The position numbers were made by a program, and so were the translations under genes. A DNA stretch of 38,040 nucleotides from an uncultured Chitinophagales bacterium (lineage in GTDB: Bacteria; Bacteroidota; Bacteroidia; Chitinophagales; Chitinophagaceae). This document shows, piece by piece, positions 1 through 7,948 of the stretch (position 1 is its first letter; every line of letters starts with the position of its first letter). The notes beneath the pieces were generated by a model that worked only from the letters and a program-made list of their open reading frames with translations, was not told the origin of the DNA and ran no database searches. The DNA lies in contig CAMPIQ010000017.1 in NCBI GenBank assembly GCA_946886475.1, positions 1-38,040 of the forward strand, given 5' to 3'.

Positions 1-49
1 GTTTAAAATATAACAATAAATATTTCATCATAAACAACAACTCAATATT

Positions 50-1456
50 ATGGCAGCTGAATACAAAACCCCGGGAGTGTACATTGAAGAAATTCCAAAA
101 CTCCCACCATCCATTGCATCTGTTGAAACTGCTATCCCGGCCTTCATCGGATATACTGCCAAGGCGCAATTAAAGGAAGAGAATGACCTGCTGAATAAAC
201 CCAGGCGTATCAATTCCATGCTTGAATACGAGCAGTATTTCGGCGGACCGCAACTGGAAACATCCATTCAGGTAACGATCGACACAACGCAGTCCAATAA
301 AATAGATGTGCAGGGTAAGGTGTTGAACCCCGGAAAATACCTGATGTATTATTCACTGCAAATGTTTTTTATCAATGGAGGAGGCGATTGCTATATCGTT
401 TCCATTGGCGACTACACTGGTGGCGGTGTTATTGACCTTACTACCTTAACGGGAGGATTAACTGAAGTTTCTAAAATAAATGAGGTGACGCTTATACTTT
501 TCCCTGATGCCGTTAACATGACATCTGCAGGAAATTATTACGCATTGCATAAAGAAGCCATTGACCAGGCCGAAGATCTTAAGGACCGGTTTGTGGTGAT
601 GGATATATGGACCAATCCTGCTGATCCGGCATTTGATGCCATCCAGACCTTCCGCGACTTCGATTTCGGTGAAATTGAGAAACGTAAATACGCTGCCGCT
701 TATTACCCGCGCATTTATACCAGGCTCGATTACCAGTACGATGATTCAGGTAATAATGTAACGATCGTTGGAAAAGGAGATGCATCACTCAGCGGAACAC
801 TGGCTGAATTAAAAGGCAAGAACAATGCTTTTTATTTCATGGCAAAAGGGGCGATCACTGATATTGAAATGCTGATGCCTGCTTCCTCAGCTGTTGTTGG
901 TAAATATGCCGAAGTTGATGATACGCGAGGTGTATGGAAAGCGCCGGCAAACGTAGGAATCGATTATGCAGTACGCCCTGAAATAGTGGTAAGCCATAAC
1001 GATCAGAAGAACCTGAACGTGGATGTTGTGAGCGGTAAATCCATCAATGTTATCAGGTCGTTTCCTGGCCGTGGTCCTGCACTGATCTGGGGTGCACGCA
1101 CGCTTGCCGGGAACGATAATGAATGGCGTTACATTTCTGTTAGAAGGTTTTTCAATATGGTTGAGGAATCTACCAAAAATGCAACGGAGCAATTTGTGTT
1201 TGAACCCAACGACCGGAATACATGGATAAGGGTAAAATCCATGATAGAGAATTATCTCACCCAGCAATGGAAGGCAGGTGCATTGATGGGAACCACAACC
1301 CGCGAAGCCTATTTTGTAAAAGTTGGTTTAAATGAAACCATGACGGAACTGGATATCTGGGAAGGCCGGATGATAGTGGAAATAGGAATGGCCGTGGTGC
1401 GTCCTGCAGAATTTATCATACTCCGCTTCATGCACAAAATGCTCCAGGAATCTTAA
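50..1456 (+). CDS. eCIS contractile tail sheath protein
   Basis: This 468-residue protein forms the contractile sheath around the inner tube (Afp2-4/Pvc2-4 class). The N-terminus has the sheath signature TPGVYIEEI at about residues 7-15, followed by VETAIPAFIGYT. The C-terminal domain, about residues 385-468, has the conserved FEPND..TW and GMAVVRPAEFIILRF segments that form the inner sheath layer in this family. The length fits a short two-domain sheath without large surface insertions. The ATG at 50 puts the signature at its usual place, and an A-rich leader precedes it. It is the only sheath gene in the window, whereas Afp and PVC carry three; others could lie upstream because the window begins only 49 bases before it. 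Identity is very secure; the number of sheath paralogues is not known. Confidence 0.96.
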   Translation: MAAEYKTPGVYIEEIPKLPPSIASVETAIPAFIGYTAKAQLKEENDLLNKPRRINSMLEYEQYFGGPQLETSIQVTIDTTQSNKIDVQGKVLNPGKYLMYYSLQMFFINGGGDCYIVSIGDYTGGGVIDLTTLTGGLTEVSKINEVTLILFPDAVNMTSAGNYYALHKEAIDQAEDLKDRFVVMDIWTNPADPAFDAIQTFRDFDFGEIEKRKYAAAYYPRIYTRLDYQYDDSGNNVTIVGKGDASLSGTLAELKGKNNAFYFMAKGAITDIEMLMPASSAVVGKYAEVDDTRGVWKAPANVGIDYAVRPEIVVSHNDQKNLNVDVVSGKSINVIRSFPGRGPALIWGARTLAGNDNEWRYISVRRFFNMVEESTKNATEQFVFEPNDRNTWIRVKSMIENYLTQQWKAGALMGTTTREAYFVKVGLNETMTELDIWEGRMIVEIGMAVVRPAEFIILRFMHKMLQES

Positions 1457-1482
1457 TCATTAATTTTTAAAACCTAATCAAT

Positions 1483-2568
1483 ATGGCAACTATCCGCGAT
1501 CCAAGGGATTCCCGCCAGGACGACGAAAATTACGGGAATAAAGGTTCTTACCATGATCATCCGCGGCAGGAACATCCCCGCGAAGATGAAGATAACTGCA
1601 ATGACGGTTCTAATCCCACAGATATATCTATCCGCAATGAAAGAAACAAGGTATGCGAAGAATTAAAAGGCAAGGCTGCTGTTGTGCAGCAATGGGAACA
1701 GATAAGACATGGGGCTCACCAGTTATACAATGATAAAAAATGCTGTTTTGTAAAAACAGAGATGAACTATCAATTCTACAGGAATCTGGAACTTTCAGTG
1801 GGCATTGAACTTGTACAGGTGAATGAAGGCATAAAAGAAAACGTTGGCGCATATAAAACACTGAACGATGATCTGGCTAAGACGCTAAAAGAAATCGTAA
1901 ATGCAACGAAGGAAGCCAAAATAAAGGTTGCAGAACTCAAGGAGGCTGCATGCAAGCTGAATACCTGCATCAATGATGGCTGTAACTCCACGCAAAAGAA
2001 ATTGCTTACAGGCGAATCATATGACAACTGTAAGAACAACGACCAGGAGATGGAAGATAAATGCAATTCCAGGGAAGTACTTCATCATCTGGAGCATGCG
2101 CCCACCATTTTCCTGCAGGATATGAATATCATCTTTAATTCAGCTGCCAGGGTATCCGGTATCCAGATGTTTTCCAATGTGACAAGCCTTGATCCTTTGC
2201 AAAAATTACTCCAGGAAAAATCTAAGGCCTTTGATGATTTCATTGTTGAAAAAATGAAAAAAGGAAGTGATGACCTCAAAAAGGTACAGGATGAATTGGG
2301 CAAAGCCATCCAGGAACTTACTAAGTCTACCACAGGATTGTATTCCCGCCGCAGCGATTATAAAGGTGTGCTCCGGGCCACTAAGAAATTATGTGACTGC
2401 CATTGTGAATGTATCAGGTCCAGTGGTTATGAAGGCAGGCTGGAACAGTGCAAGTGCGATATATGTGATATATGCGATGAAGTAAAAACGGGTGTATGCA
2501 GGCCTGAAGACAATCCTGTTTGCCGGCCAAAACAGCATCAGGAACAAACCCAAATTCAAACTTATTAA
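1483..2568 (+). CDS. Cysteine-rich helical protein between sheath and tube (unrecognised)
   Basis: I do not recognise the family of this 361-residue protein. The first 60 or so residues are strongly charged (Asp, Arg, His, Glu) and probably disordered. A long helical, coiled-coil-like body follows at about 60-300 (for example LAKTLKEIVNATKEAKIKVAELK). The C-terminus, about residues 304-345, holds ten cysteines in a tight cluster beginning LCDCHCEC and including CKCDICDIC. I count 19 cysteines in all, with no signal peptide or membrane segment. The next gene is a second cysteine-rich helical protein 9 bases downstream, and both sit between the sheath and tube genes, so a structural or capping role is a reasonable inference. 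The Cys cluster could bind metal or form disulfides once the particle is released. Coding status is secure and function unknown. Confidence 0.85.
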   Translation: MATIRDPRDSRQDDENYGNKGSYHDHPRQEHPREDEDNCNDGSNPTDISIRNERNKVCEELKGKAAVVQQWEQIRHGAHQLYNDKKCCFVKTEMNYQFYRNLELSVGIELVQVNEGIKENVGAYKTLNDDLAKTLKEIVNATKEAKIKVAELKEAACKLNTCINDGCNSTQKKLLTGESYDNCKNNDQEMEDKCNSREVLHHLEHAPTIFLQDMNIIFNSAARVSGIQMFSNVTSLDPLQKLLQEKSKAFDDFIVEKMKKGSDDLKKVQDELGKAIQELTKSTTGLYSRRSDYKGVLRATKKLCDCHCECIRSSGYEGRLEQCKCDICDICDEVKTGVCRPEDNPVCRPKQHQEQTQIQTY

Positions 2569-2577
2569 TATAATTAT

Positions 2578-3519
2578 ATGCTGACTAAACATAATTACTG
2601 CCCGCTTCCTGACAATTGGGATAATGACATCCTGGAATGTTGTCCTGACCAGCCGGCCGGCGACCCCGGAGGTTCAGACTGTTGTTATGATTCCTGGAAA
2701 AAGCAATTGAGTGCAGTAGAAAGAAAATTCAGACATGCAGATGAAAAGGCCAGACGCCTTCAAAAACAATTTGATTCGGCCGTACATTTTCGCGACAAGT
2801 ACAAAGCCTGGTTCGAAGACCTTTTAAAAGCGAATGACCTTGCCGGTTATATCTGCCAGCATCTTCATGTGTTTTCTGCACAGGTAGATAACATTTGCTG
2901 TACTACGCAAAGCAGTGTCAATGCCATCAATCTTTTATTCTGCATGGTGCGTGATTTTTATATCAGGGTAGATGAACTGAAGGAAGAGTATGATGATCTG
3001 CTCAATTGCATCAAATGCCTGAACAGGCCGGAACTGAATGGAGGCATCATAGACTGCCTGGGACAATATTATAAAAAACTGGAAGCAGTAATCGCCACAC
3101 GTGATAAGATCATTGAATTAATGGTAAAGGCAGTTAAAATTTCCTACCAGTTGAATGCTGCCATTTGTTCCAGGTATGGACTGCAGCGTATTGTTTCAGA
3201 GTGGCACGATACGTTCAATTGTGATTATTCAAATTCGGATGATGCTCAATACAGAGGCAAGCACAAACCTGCCGATAAAGGTGAAAGGGACTGCACGCTT
3301 CCGGAAACCTGCGAACTGGTGCCTATGCTAAGATTCCCGATAGAATCAGATCCATATTTTAACGACCTGCAGGATCAGCGGCAATTCTGGGACAACAAGA
3401 TCAGGGACCTGATAGGCCAGCTGGTGGCCGCCAACAAAGAAAAGGAGGTTCTTCTTGCTAATAAGGAAAACCTGGTGAAGGCCATACAGGAAGTGGATCC
3501 TAAAATAAAATGCAAATAG
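2578..3519 (+). CDS. Second cysteine-rich helical protein between sheath and tube (unrecognised)
   Basis: This 313-residue protein of unknown family lies 9 bases after the previous gene and resembles it in character: predominantly helical, with 17 cysteines. It opens with a Cys-rich segment (ECCP, then DCCY, within the first 40 residues). Long amphipathic helices follow, with further cysteines spread through them (ICC, NCIKC), and a C-terminal coiled coil occupies about residues 270-313. There is no signal peptide or transmembrane helix. The N-terminal WDNDIL is echoed by WDNEIL next to a Cys-Cys pair in the long baseplate-J protein of this locus; whether this reflects a shared docking element is speculation. 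Position suggests a particle component such as a cap, plug or tube adaptor, but nothing in the sequence proves it. Confidence 0.85.
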   Translation: MLTKHNYCPLPDNWDNDILECCPDQPAGDPGGSDCCYDSWKKQLSAVERKFRHADEKARRLQKQFDSAVHFRDKYKAWFEDLLKANDLAGYICQHLHVFSAQVDNICCTTQSSVNAINLLFCMVRDFYIRVDELKEEYDDLLNCIKCLNRPELNGGIIDCLGQYYKKLEAVIATRDKIIELMVKAVKISYQLNAAICSRYGLQRIVSEWHDTFNCDYSNSDDAQYRGKHKPADKGERDCTLPETCELVPMLRFPIESDPYFNDLQDQRQFWDNKIRDLIGQLVAANKEKEVLLANKENLVKAIQEVDPKIKCK

Positions 3520-3550
3520 AAAAAACATTTCATCATTTAAAACATAAATC

Positions 3551-4018
3551 ATGGCAGCAAAAGGCGATTACCCTATTCCTAAATTTCATTTTCGTGTAGA
3601 ATGGGGAAATGATTTCCGGATTGGCTTTACTGAAGTGAGCGGGCTGGATTTTGAAACGGAAGTGATAGAATACAGGGAAGGCAACAATAAGAAATACAAT
3701 AAGTCAAAACAACCTGGTCTAACAAAATTCAGCAATGTTACCTGTAAGCGCGGAACCTTCGAAGGCGATTATGATTTTTATAAAGAATGGAGAAAGACCG
3801 TTCTTTTCCAGGAAGGTAATAAAACAGGTTCCCAATACAGGAGAACCGTTACCATCATTCTGCTCAATGAGAATCATGAACCCATGATCACCTGGAAATT
3901 GCAGAATGCATGGCCATCAAAAATTCAGTCAACCGATCTGAAAGCTGATGCCAATGAAGTGGCTATTGAAACGATGGAACTGGTGCATGAAGGCCTGGAG
4001 ATCATGAATGTGGATTGA
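3551..4018 (+). CDS. eCIS inner tube protein (gp19-like, first copy)
   Basis: This 155-residue protein belongs to the T4 gp19-like tail tube family (Afp1/Afp5, Pvc1/Pvc5). Hexamers stack to make the inner tube that the sheath drives into the target. Family marks are the N-terminal YPIPKFHFRVEW, the GFTEVSGLDFETEVIEYREG block, the KRG turn near residue 60, and the C-terminal IQSTDLKADANEVAIETMEL strand. The length is typical for a Hcp-like tube protomer. It is followed after 2 bases by a second, diverged tube gene. The shorter, more canonical sequence suggests this is the main tube subunit (inference). Confidence 0.96.
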   Translation: MAAKGDYPIPKFHFRVEWGNDFRIGFTEVSGLDFETEVIEYREGNNKKYNKSKQPGLTKFSNVTCKRGTFEGDYDFYKEWRKTVLFQEGNKTGSQYRRTVTIILLNENHEPMITWKLQNAWPSKIQSTDLKADANEVAIETMELVHEGLEIMNVD

Positions 4019-4020
4019 TC

Positions 4021-4530
4021 ATGGCAGATGATGCACTACCATATAAATTTCATCAGACCGTTGGTTTTCACTTCAGGGTAATATTTGAAGGATTGAAAAA
4101 TGATAAGGGCCAGCCGGCAGACAATTCAGTGGAGACTTCCCTTGAAATGAGGTTTCAGTCCGTTTCAGGTCTTGATGCATCTCTTGAAACGGAAACAGTA
4201 AAGGAAGGAGGTGAGAACAGGTATGAGCATGTGATCCCGGTACGCAGAAAATATGGACCTCTTGTATTGAAAAGGGGACTTTTAAAATTGAATGATTCTG
4301 CACTTTCCCAATGGTTCCGCAGGGCCTTTGAAGATGAAAAAGTGGAACCGCTGCAACATGTGGAGATCCAGTTGCTGAACCAGGACCATGAACCACTGAT
4401 GCTGTGGAGCGCCATATGGGTGTGGCCAAAAAGCTGGAAGGTGGGTGAACTGAATGCGGAACGCGCTGAGGTTTTGATTGAAACACTTGAACTGAACTAT
4501 AACAGGTTTGTATTTAAAAATGGAGCCTGA
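4021..4530 (+). CDS. eCIS inner tube protein (gp19-like, second copy)
   Basis: This is a second tube-family protein of 169 residues when started at the ATG at 4021. An in-frame TTG at 4015 would add two residues and overlap the previous stop; I prefer the ATG. It keeps the fold marks YKFHQTVGFHFRVIF, FQSVSGLDASLETE, the RKYGPLVLKRG turn and the C-terminal VLIETLELNYNRF strand. An extra stretch near residues 28-38 (KNDKGQPADNSVE) makes it longer than the first copy. In Afp/PVC a diverged tube paralogue acts as tube initiator at the baseplate, and this copy is the natural candidate here by analogy. It ends by overlapping the next start codon by one base, which suggests translational coupling. 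Confidence 0.95.
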   Translation: MADDALPYKFHQTVGFHFRVIFEGLKNDKGQPADNSVETSLEMRFQSVSGLDASLETETVKEGGENRYEHVIPVRRKYGPLVLKRGLLKLNDSALSQWFRRAFEDEKVEPLQHVEIQLLNQDHEPLMLWSAIWVWPKSWKVGELNAERAEVLIETLELNYNRFVFKNGA

Positions 4531-4703
4531 TGCCAATAGAAATACGTGAACTGATCATAAAGGCAACTGTCAGTTCCCTGGGCGGACAACAGGGAGGAAT
4601 GGAAAATGCTTCCGGTAATAACGGGGTGTCTCCGGGTGAAGAAATGATAAATGCCTGTGTTGAAAAAATAATTGAAATACTGAAAGAAAAAAATGAGCGA
4701 TAG
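4530..4703 (+). CDS. DUF5908-like 57-residue peptide
   Basis: This short ORF begins MPIEIRELIIKATV, which matches my recollection of the small DUF5908 family found in Bacteroidota contractile injection loci. The ATG overlaps the previous stop by one base (TGATG) and the ORF ends 10 bases inside the next gene, so it fits tightly into the operon. The middle, residues 18-38, is Gly/Asn/Ser-rich and probably flexible; the C-terminus (about 39-57) is a charged helix ending EILKEKNER. Its role is unknown. Its conserved place between tube and Afp7-like genes suggests a small structural or assembly part of the baseplate. No signal peptide or membrane segment is visible. Confidence 0.8.
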   Translation: MPIEIRELIIKATVSSLGGQQGGMENASGNNGVSPGEEMINACVEKIIEILKEKNER

Positions 4704-5403
4704 AAAAGAACTTTTAAAGATCACCATTCATTCTTATAGCGACCGCAATTATACGGCTTCAAGTGAAGACGTGAGTCGCAGGTTCATTATTCCTATTAAT
4801 CCCGAATCATTTACAAAGAATTATAAAATAGAAGTTGACCAGCGCAGGGGCCATGGCAACCAGGGAACGGATCCAAGATTCAAATCAACGGTGCCTGAAC
4901 AATTGCGACTTGAATTTATACTTGATGGCACCGGCACACTTGAAGGTTATAAATACATTGCAGATGACAAGAAAGAAGTAAAGGACCAGCTGCAGGCTTT
5001 TTTATCTTCCGTTTATGATTTTGAAGGTGAGATTCACCGTCCAAGGTTTTTGAAACTTTTCTGGGGAGAGGATATGAAGTTTCCCTGTATCCTGTCTAAC
5101 CTCGACATTACATACAGCCTCTTTAATCCAGATGGCACGCCGTTAAGGGTAAAGATCAATGCCACGTTTCTAAATTACCTGGCGCAACAGGCAAGGACCG
5201 CAAAGGAAAGGCAGTCATCACCCGACCTCACCCACTACCGTAAAGGAACCGCCGGTGACAGGCTGGATCTGCTTACGCACAAAATTTATAACGACAGTAA
5301 ATATTTCTTACAGGTTGCAAAAGCAAATGGGCTTACGAGCCTCCGTAACCTGCAACCTGGTATTGACCTGTATTTTCCACCATTTGATAAAACAGAAGCC
5401 TGA
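4693..5403 (+). CDS. Afp7/Pvc7-like CIS tube/baseplate protein with LysM-like C-terminus
   Basis: This 236-residue protein matches the CIS_tube family (Afp7/Pvc7), which sits where the inner tube meets the spike. The N-terminal two thirds read as a tube-like beta domain, with INPESFTKNYKI near residues 32-43, PEQLRLEFILDGTG, and RVKINATFLNY near 150-160. The C-terminal 45 residues look like a LysM module (LDLLTHKIYNDSKYFLQVAKANGL...LQPGIDLYFPP). In phage and eCIS baseplates this module is a structural docking element rather than a secreted glycan binder. The start at 4693 lies inside the end of the preceding small gene, and the stop overlaps the VgrG start by one base, so the three genes appear coupled. 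Confidence 0.9.
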   Translation: MSDRKELLKITIHSYSDRNYTASSEDVSRRFIIPINPESFTKNYKIEVDQRRGHGNQGTDPRFKSTVPEQLRLEFILDGTGTLEGYKYIADDKKEVKDQLQAFLSSVYDFEGEIHRPRFLKLFWGEDMKFPCILSNLDITYSLFNPDGTPLRVKINATFLNYLAQQARTAKERQSSPDLTHYRKGTAGDRLDLLTHKIYNDSKYFLQVAKANGLTSLRNLQPGIDLYFPPFDKTEA

Positions 5404-7175
5404 TGGAAGATATCATTATACCTAATCCATCCCGTCATGATGTTACAACCTACGATATACTGGTTGATGGTGCAGCCATCGATCCATCTTACCAGGTGCT
5501 TTCTATTTCTATAATGAAAGAAGTTAATAAAATTTCTGTTGCTAAAATAGTATTCCGGGATGGTGAGGCAGCTGATCGCACATTCGCCATAAGCAATGAA
5601 TCATTTTTTTTACCCGGTAAAAAGATCCAGGTAAAGATCGGCCGTGATGGTACTAATGCGCAGGTGTTCAAAGGCATTATTACCAGGCATGCAATAAAGG
5701 TGCGGGAAAATGGCAATAGTGAATTGTGCATTGAATGCAAGGATGAAGCAGTTAAAATGACCATTGGCAGAAAGAGTAAGTATTTTGAAAATGTAAAGGA
5801 CAGCGATGTGTTTGACCAGCTTACGGGTAACTACAGTGGATTAACACGGCAGGGCGACACCACCTCTTTACAACATAAGGAAATTGTGCAGCACCACATT
5901 TCAGACTGGGACTTTTTATTGATGCGTGCGGAAGCCAACGGCATGCTGGTACTGGTGAATGATGGTGAAATTAAAATTGTAAAACCGGTTACAACTTCCG
6001 AACCGGTGTTGCAGGTTACCTATGGAAGTTCACTGCTGGAATTTGAAGCGGAGATGGATGCACGTAACCAATGGAAAGCTGTGCGTACCCGCTCATGGGA
6101 TTACAGCAACCAGCAGCTTTTTGAATCCGATTCATCATCCGTTTCATTTAAGGAGCCCGGAAACGTAAGTGGAAGTACACTTGCGGAAGCCATCAATCTG
6201 GAACAATACGATCTCCACCACAGTGGGCACCGCCTCGAACAGGAATTACAGGATTGGGCCAATGGCTGCCTCCTTCGAAGCCGGCTGGCCAAGATCCGTG
6301 GGCGTGCAAGGATACTGGGTTATTCAGAAATAAAGCCCGGCGACATGATACAACTTGCCGGAGTAGGTGACAGGTTTAATGGAAAGGCCTATGCTACCGC
6401 TGTACGACATGATATATCTGTTGGTTCATGGGATACACATATTCAATTTGGTCTTGATCCTGAATTATACAGCCGGAAAATGAGTCCTGATGATATGCCT
6501 GCAGCCGGATTACTGGGTAGCATCCAGGGATTGCAGATCGGAAAAGTTGTGCAGCTTGAAAATGATCCCGATGGAGAGAACCGCATACTGGTAAGAATAC
6601 CTGTTATTGATGATAATGCGCAGGGCATATGGACCAGGGTTGCAAGTCTGGATGCCGGAAATGAAAGAGGCGCCTTCTTTCTTCCTGAGATTGATGATGA
6701 GGTGATAATTGGATTTATCAATAATGATCCCCGCGATGCGGTGATGTTGGGCATGTTGCACAGCAGTGCAAAACCTGCTCCCTTAAATGCACAGGATGTA
6801 AATCATGAAAAGGGATTTACTACACGAAGTAAAATGCACATTCATTTTAATGACGACACAAAGACCATTACCATTGATACACCTGCAGGAAACAGCCTTA
6901 CACTTGATGAAAGCGGAACTAAAATAGAAGTGAAGGACCAGAACAATAATATTATGACCATGGATTCGGCCGGTATCAATATGGAAAGTCCGCTGGAAGT
7001 AAAAATAAAAGCGGGAACCAACCTTACGCTGGAAGCAGGTGCACAGTTTGTAATAAAAGCTTTGTCGCTTTCAGCAAAAGCAAGTGCAGATGTTACCGTT
7101 GAAGGAAGCGCTTCTGCAAAATTGAACAGCAGTGGAATCACGGAAATTAAAGGTTCACTGGTTAAAATAAATTAA
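5403..7175 (+). CDS. VgrG-like spike protein (Afp8/Pvc8)
   Basis: This 590-residue protein is the central spike, a fusion of gp27-like and gp5-like parts that trimerises below the tube. Residues 1-350 form the gp27-like region, with VFKGIITRHAIKVRENGNSEL and the SDWDFLLMRAEANGMLVLV segment typical of VgrG. An OB-fold domain occupies about 378-460 (IGKVVQLENDPDGENRILVRIP ... GAFFLPEIDDEVIIGFINNDPRDAVMLG). Residues 477-590 are a beta-helix needle with regularly spaced Thr/Asp/Gly (HFNDDTKTITIDTPAGNSL). No extra C-terminal effector domain is present. The PAAR tip gene follows after 6 bases, as expected for a spike-tip pair. Confidence 0.96.
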   Translation: MEDIIIPNPSRHDVTTYDILVDGAAIDPSYQVLSISIMKEVNKISVAKIVFRDGEAADRTFAISNESFFLPGKKIQVKIGRDGTNAQVFKGIITRHAIKVRENGNSELCIECKDEAVKMTIGRKSKYFENVKDSDVFDQLTGNYSGLTRQGDTTSLQHKEIVQHHISDWDFLLMRAEANGMLVLVNDGEIKIVKPVTTSEPVLQVTYGSSLLEFEAEMDARNQWKAVRTRSWDYSNQQLFESDSSSVSFKEPGNVSGSTLAEAINLEQYDLHHSGHRLEQELQDWANGCLLRSRLAKIRGRARILGYSEIKPGDMIQLAGVGDRFNGKAYATAVRHDISVGSWDTHIQFGLDPELYSRKMSPDDMPAAGLLGSIQGLQIGKVVQLENDPDGENRILVRIPVIDDNAQGIWTRVASLDAGNERGAFFLPEIDDEVIIGFINNDPRDAVMLGMLHSSAKPAPLNAQDVNHEKGFTTRSKMHIHFNDDTKTITIDTPAGNSLTLDESGTKIEVKDQNNNIMTMDSAGINMESPLEVKIKAGTNLTLEAGAQFVIKALSLSAKASADVTVEGSASAKLNSSGITEIKGSLVKIN

Positions 7176-7181
7176 TAAGCC

Positions 7182-7475
7182 ATGCCTCCAGCAGCACGAT
7201 TAGGCGATATGCATACCTGTCCATTGGTAAATCCGGGGCCTGTTCCGCATGTGGGCGGACCAATAGTTGCGCCGGGTGTGGTTACCGTTTTAATAGGAAG
7301 CATGCCCGCATCTGTTGTAGGCGATATGCTAACCTGTGTTGGCCCTCCCGATACTATTGTAAAAGGTTCATCCACCGTTTTTATTGGTGGCAGACCTGCA
7401 GCCAGAATGGGTGACATGACCGCACATGGCGGAGTAATAGTGAAAGGAGAATTTACAGTGATAATTGGTGGATGA
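7182..7475 (+). CDS. PAAR-repeat spike tip protein (Afp10/Pvc10-like)
   Basis: This 97-residue protein is a single complete PAAR domain that sharpens the spike trimer. It begins MPPAARLGDMHTC, has the repeated GDM..C/H pattern (GDMHTC, GDMLTC, GDMTAHGG), and PVPHVGGPI and RPAARMGD segments. The Cys and His residues are those that bind a metal at the tip in this family. There is no N- or C-terminal toxin extension, so it is a plain structural tip. Its last codons overlap the start of the gp25 gene (ATGA), which indicates coupled translation. Confidence 0.97.
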   Translation: MPPAARLGDMHTCPLVNPGPVPHVGGPIVAPGVVTVLIGSMPASVVGDMLTCVGPPDTIVKGSSTVFIGGRPAARMGDMTAHGGVIVKGEFTVIIGG

Positions 7476-7918
7476 TCAAAAAAAAGCACATGAATAATAG
7501 CGCCGCAAATACATTTCTTGGAACGGGATGGTATTTTCCTCCAACCTTCGATCCTTCCACCGGAAGCGTTGAACTGGTAAAAGACATTGAGGACATTAAC
7601 CAGAGCCTTAACATTTTGCTTTCAACCAGTTTGGGCGAACGTGTAATGCAGCCACGCTATGGTTGTAACCTCCAGGATTATCTTTTCGATCCTTTAAGCA
7701 GTTCGGTAATAGGTTATATCCGCGACCTCGTTGAAAATGCCATTCTTATTTATGAACCAAGGATCATAGCAGAAAGGGTGAGCGTAACCTCGGCAGATTC
7801 ATTTGATATTATTGAAGGACGGTTTACAATAGAAGTGGAGTATTCCATTCCGGGAACCAATTCACGCTTCAATTATGTATATGACTATTATAAAAATGAA
7901 GCATTGAAGGCTATTTAA
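7472..7918 (+). CDS. gp25-like baseplate protein (GPW/gp25, Afp9/Pvc9)
   Basis: This 148-residue protein is the gp25/GPW lysozyme-fold baseplate wedge that anchors the first sheath ring. Diagnostic segments are the GWYFPPTFDP N-terminus, VKDIEDINQSLNILLSTSLGERVMQPRYGCNLQDYLFDPL (the conserved LGER.M.P.YG core) and the C-terminal beta strands ending in a Tyr-rich tail. The ATG at 7472 overlaps the PAAR stop; an ATG at 7490 is a possible alternative and would remove six residues (MIKKKH). The single Cys after the PRYG motif is a mild oddity. Confidence 0.95.
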   Translation: MIKKKHMNNSAANTFLGTGWYFPPTFDPSTGSVELVKDIEDINQSLNILLSTSLGERVMQPRYGCNLQDYLFDPLSSSVIGYIRDLVENAILIYEPRIIAERVSVTSADSFDIIEGRFTIEVEYSIPGTNSRFNYVYDYYKNEALKAI

Positions 7919-7948
7919 CCAGGCCTTTGGTCCAAACCCAAAATTACT

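Noticed and set aside
4015..4020. TTG start two codons before the second tube protein.
   Set aside because: It overlaps the previous stop and adds only two residues; the ATG at 4021 gives the usual N-terminus.
4073..4486. A 137-codon open frame on the minus strand inside the second tube gene.
   Set aside because: It lies fully within a well-supported gene and its translation has no recognisable motif; it is a shadow of + strand codon use. Other antisense frames inside the large genes were dropped for the same reason.
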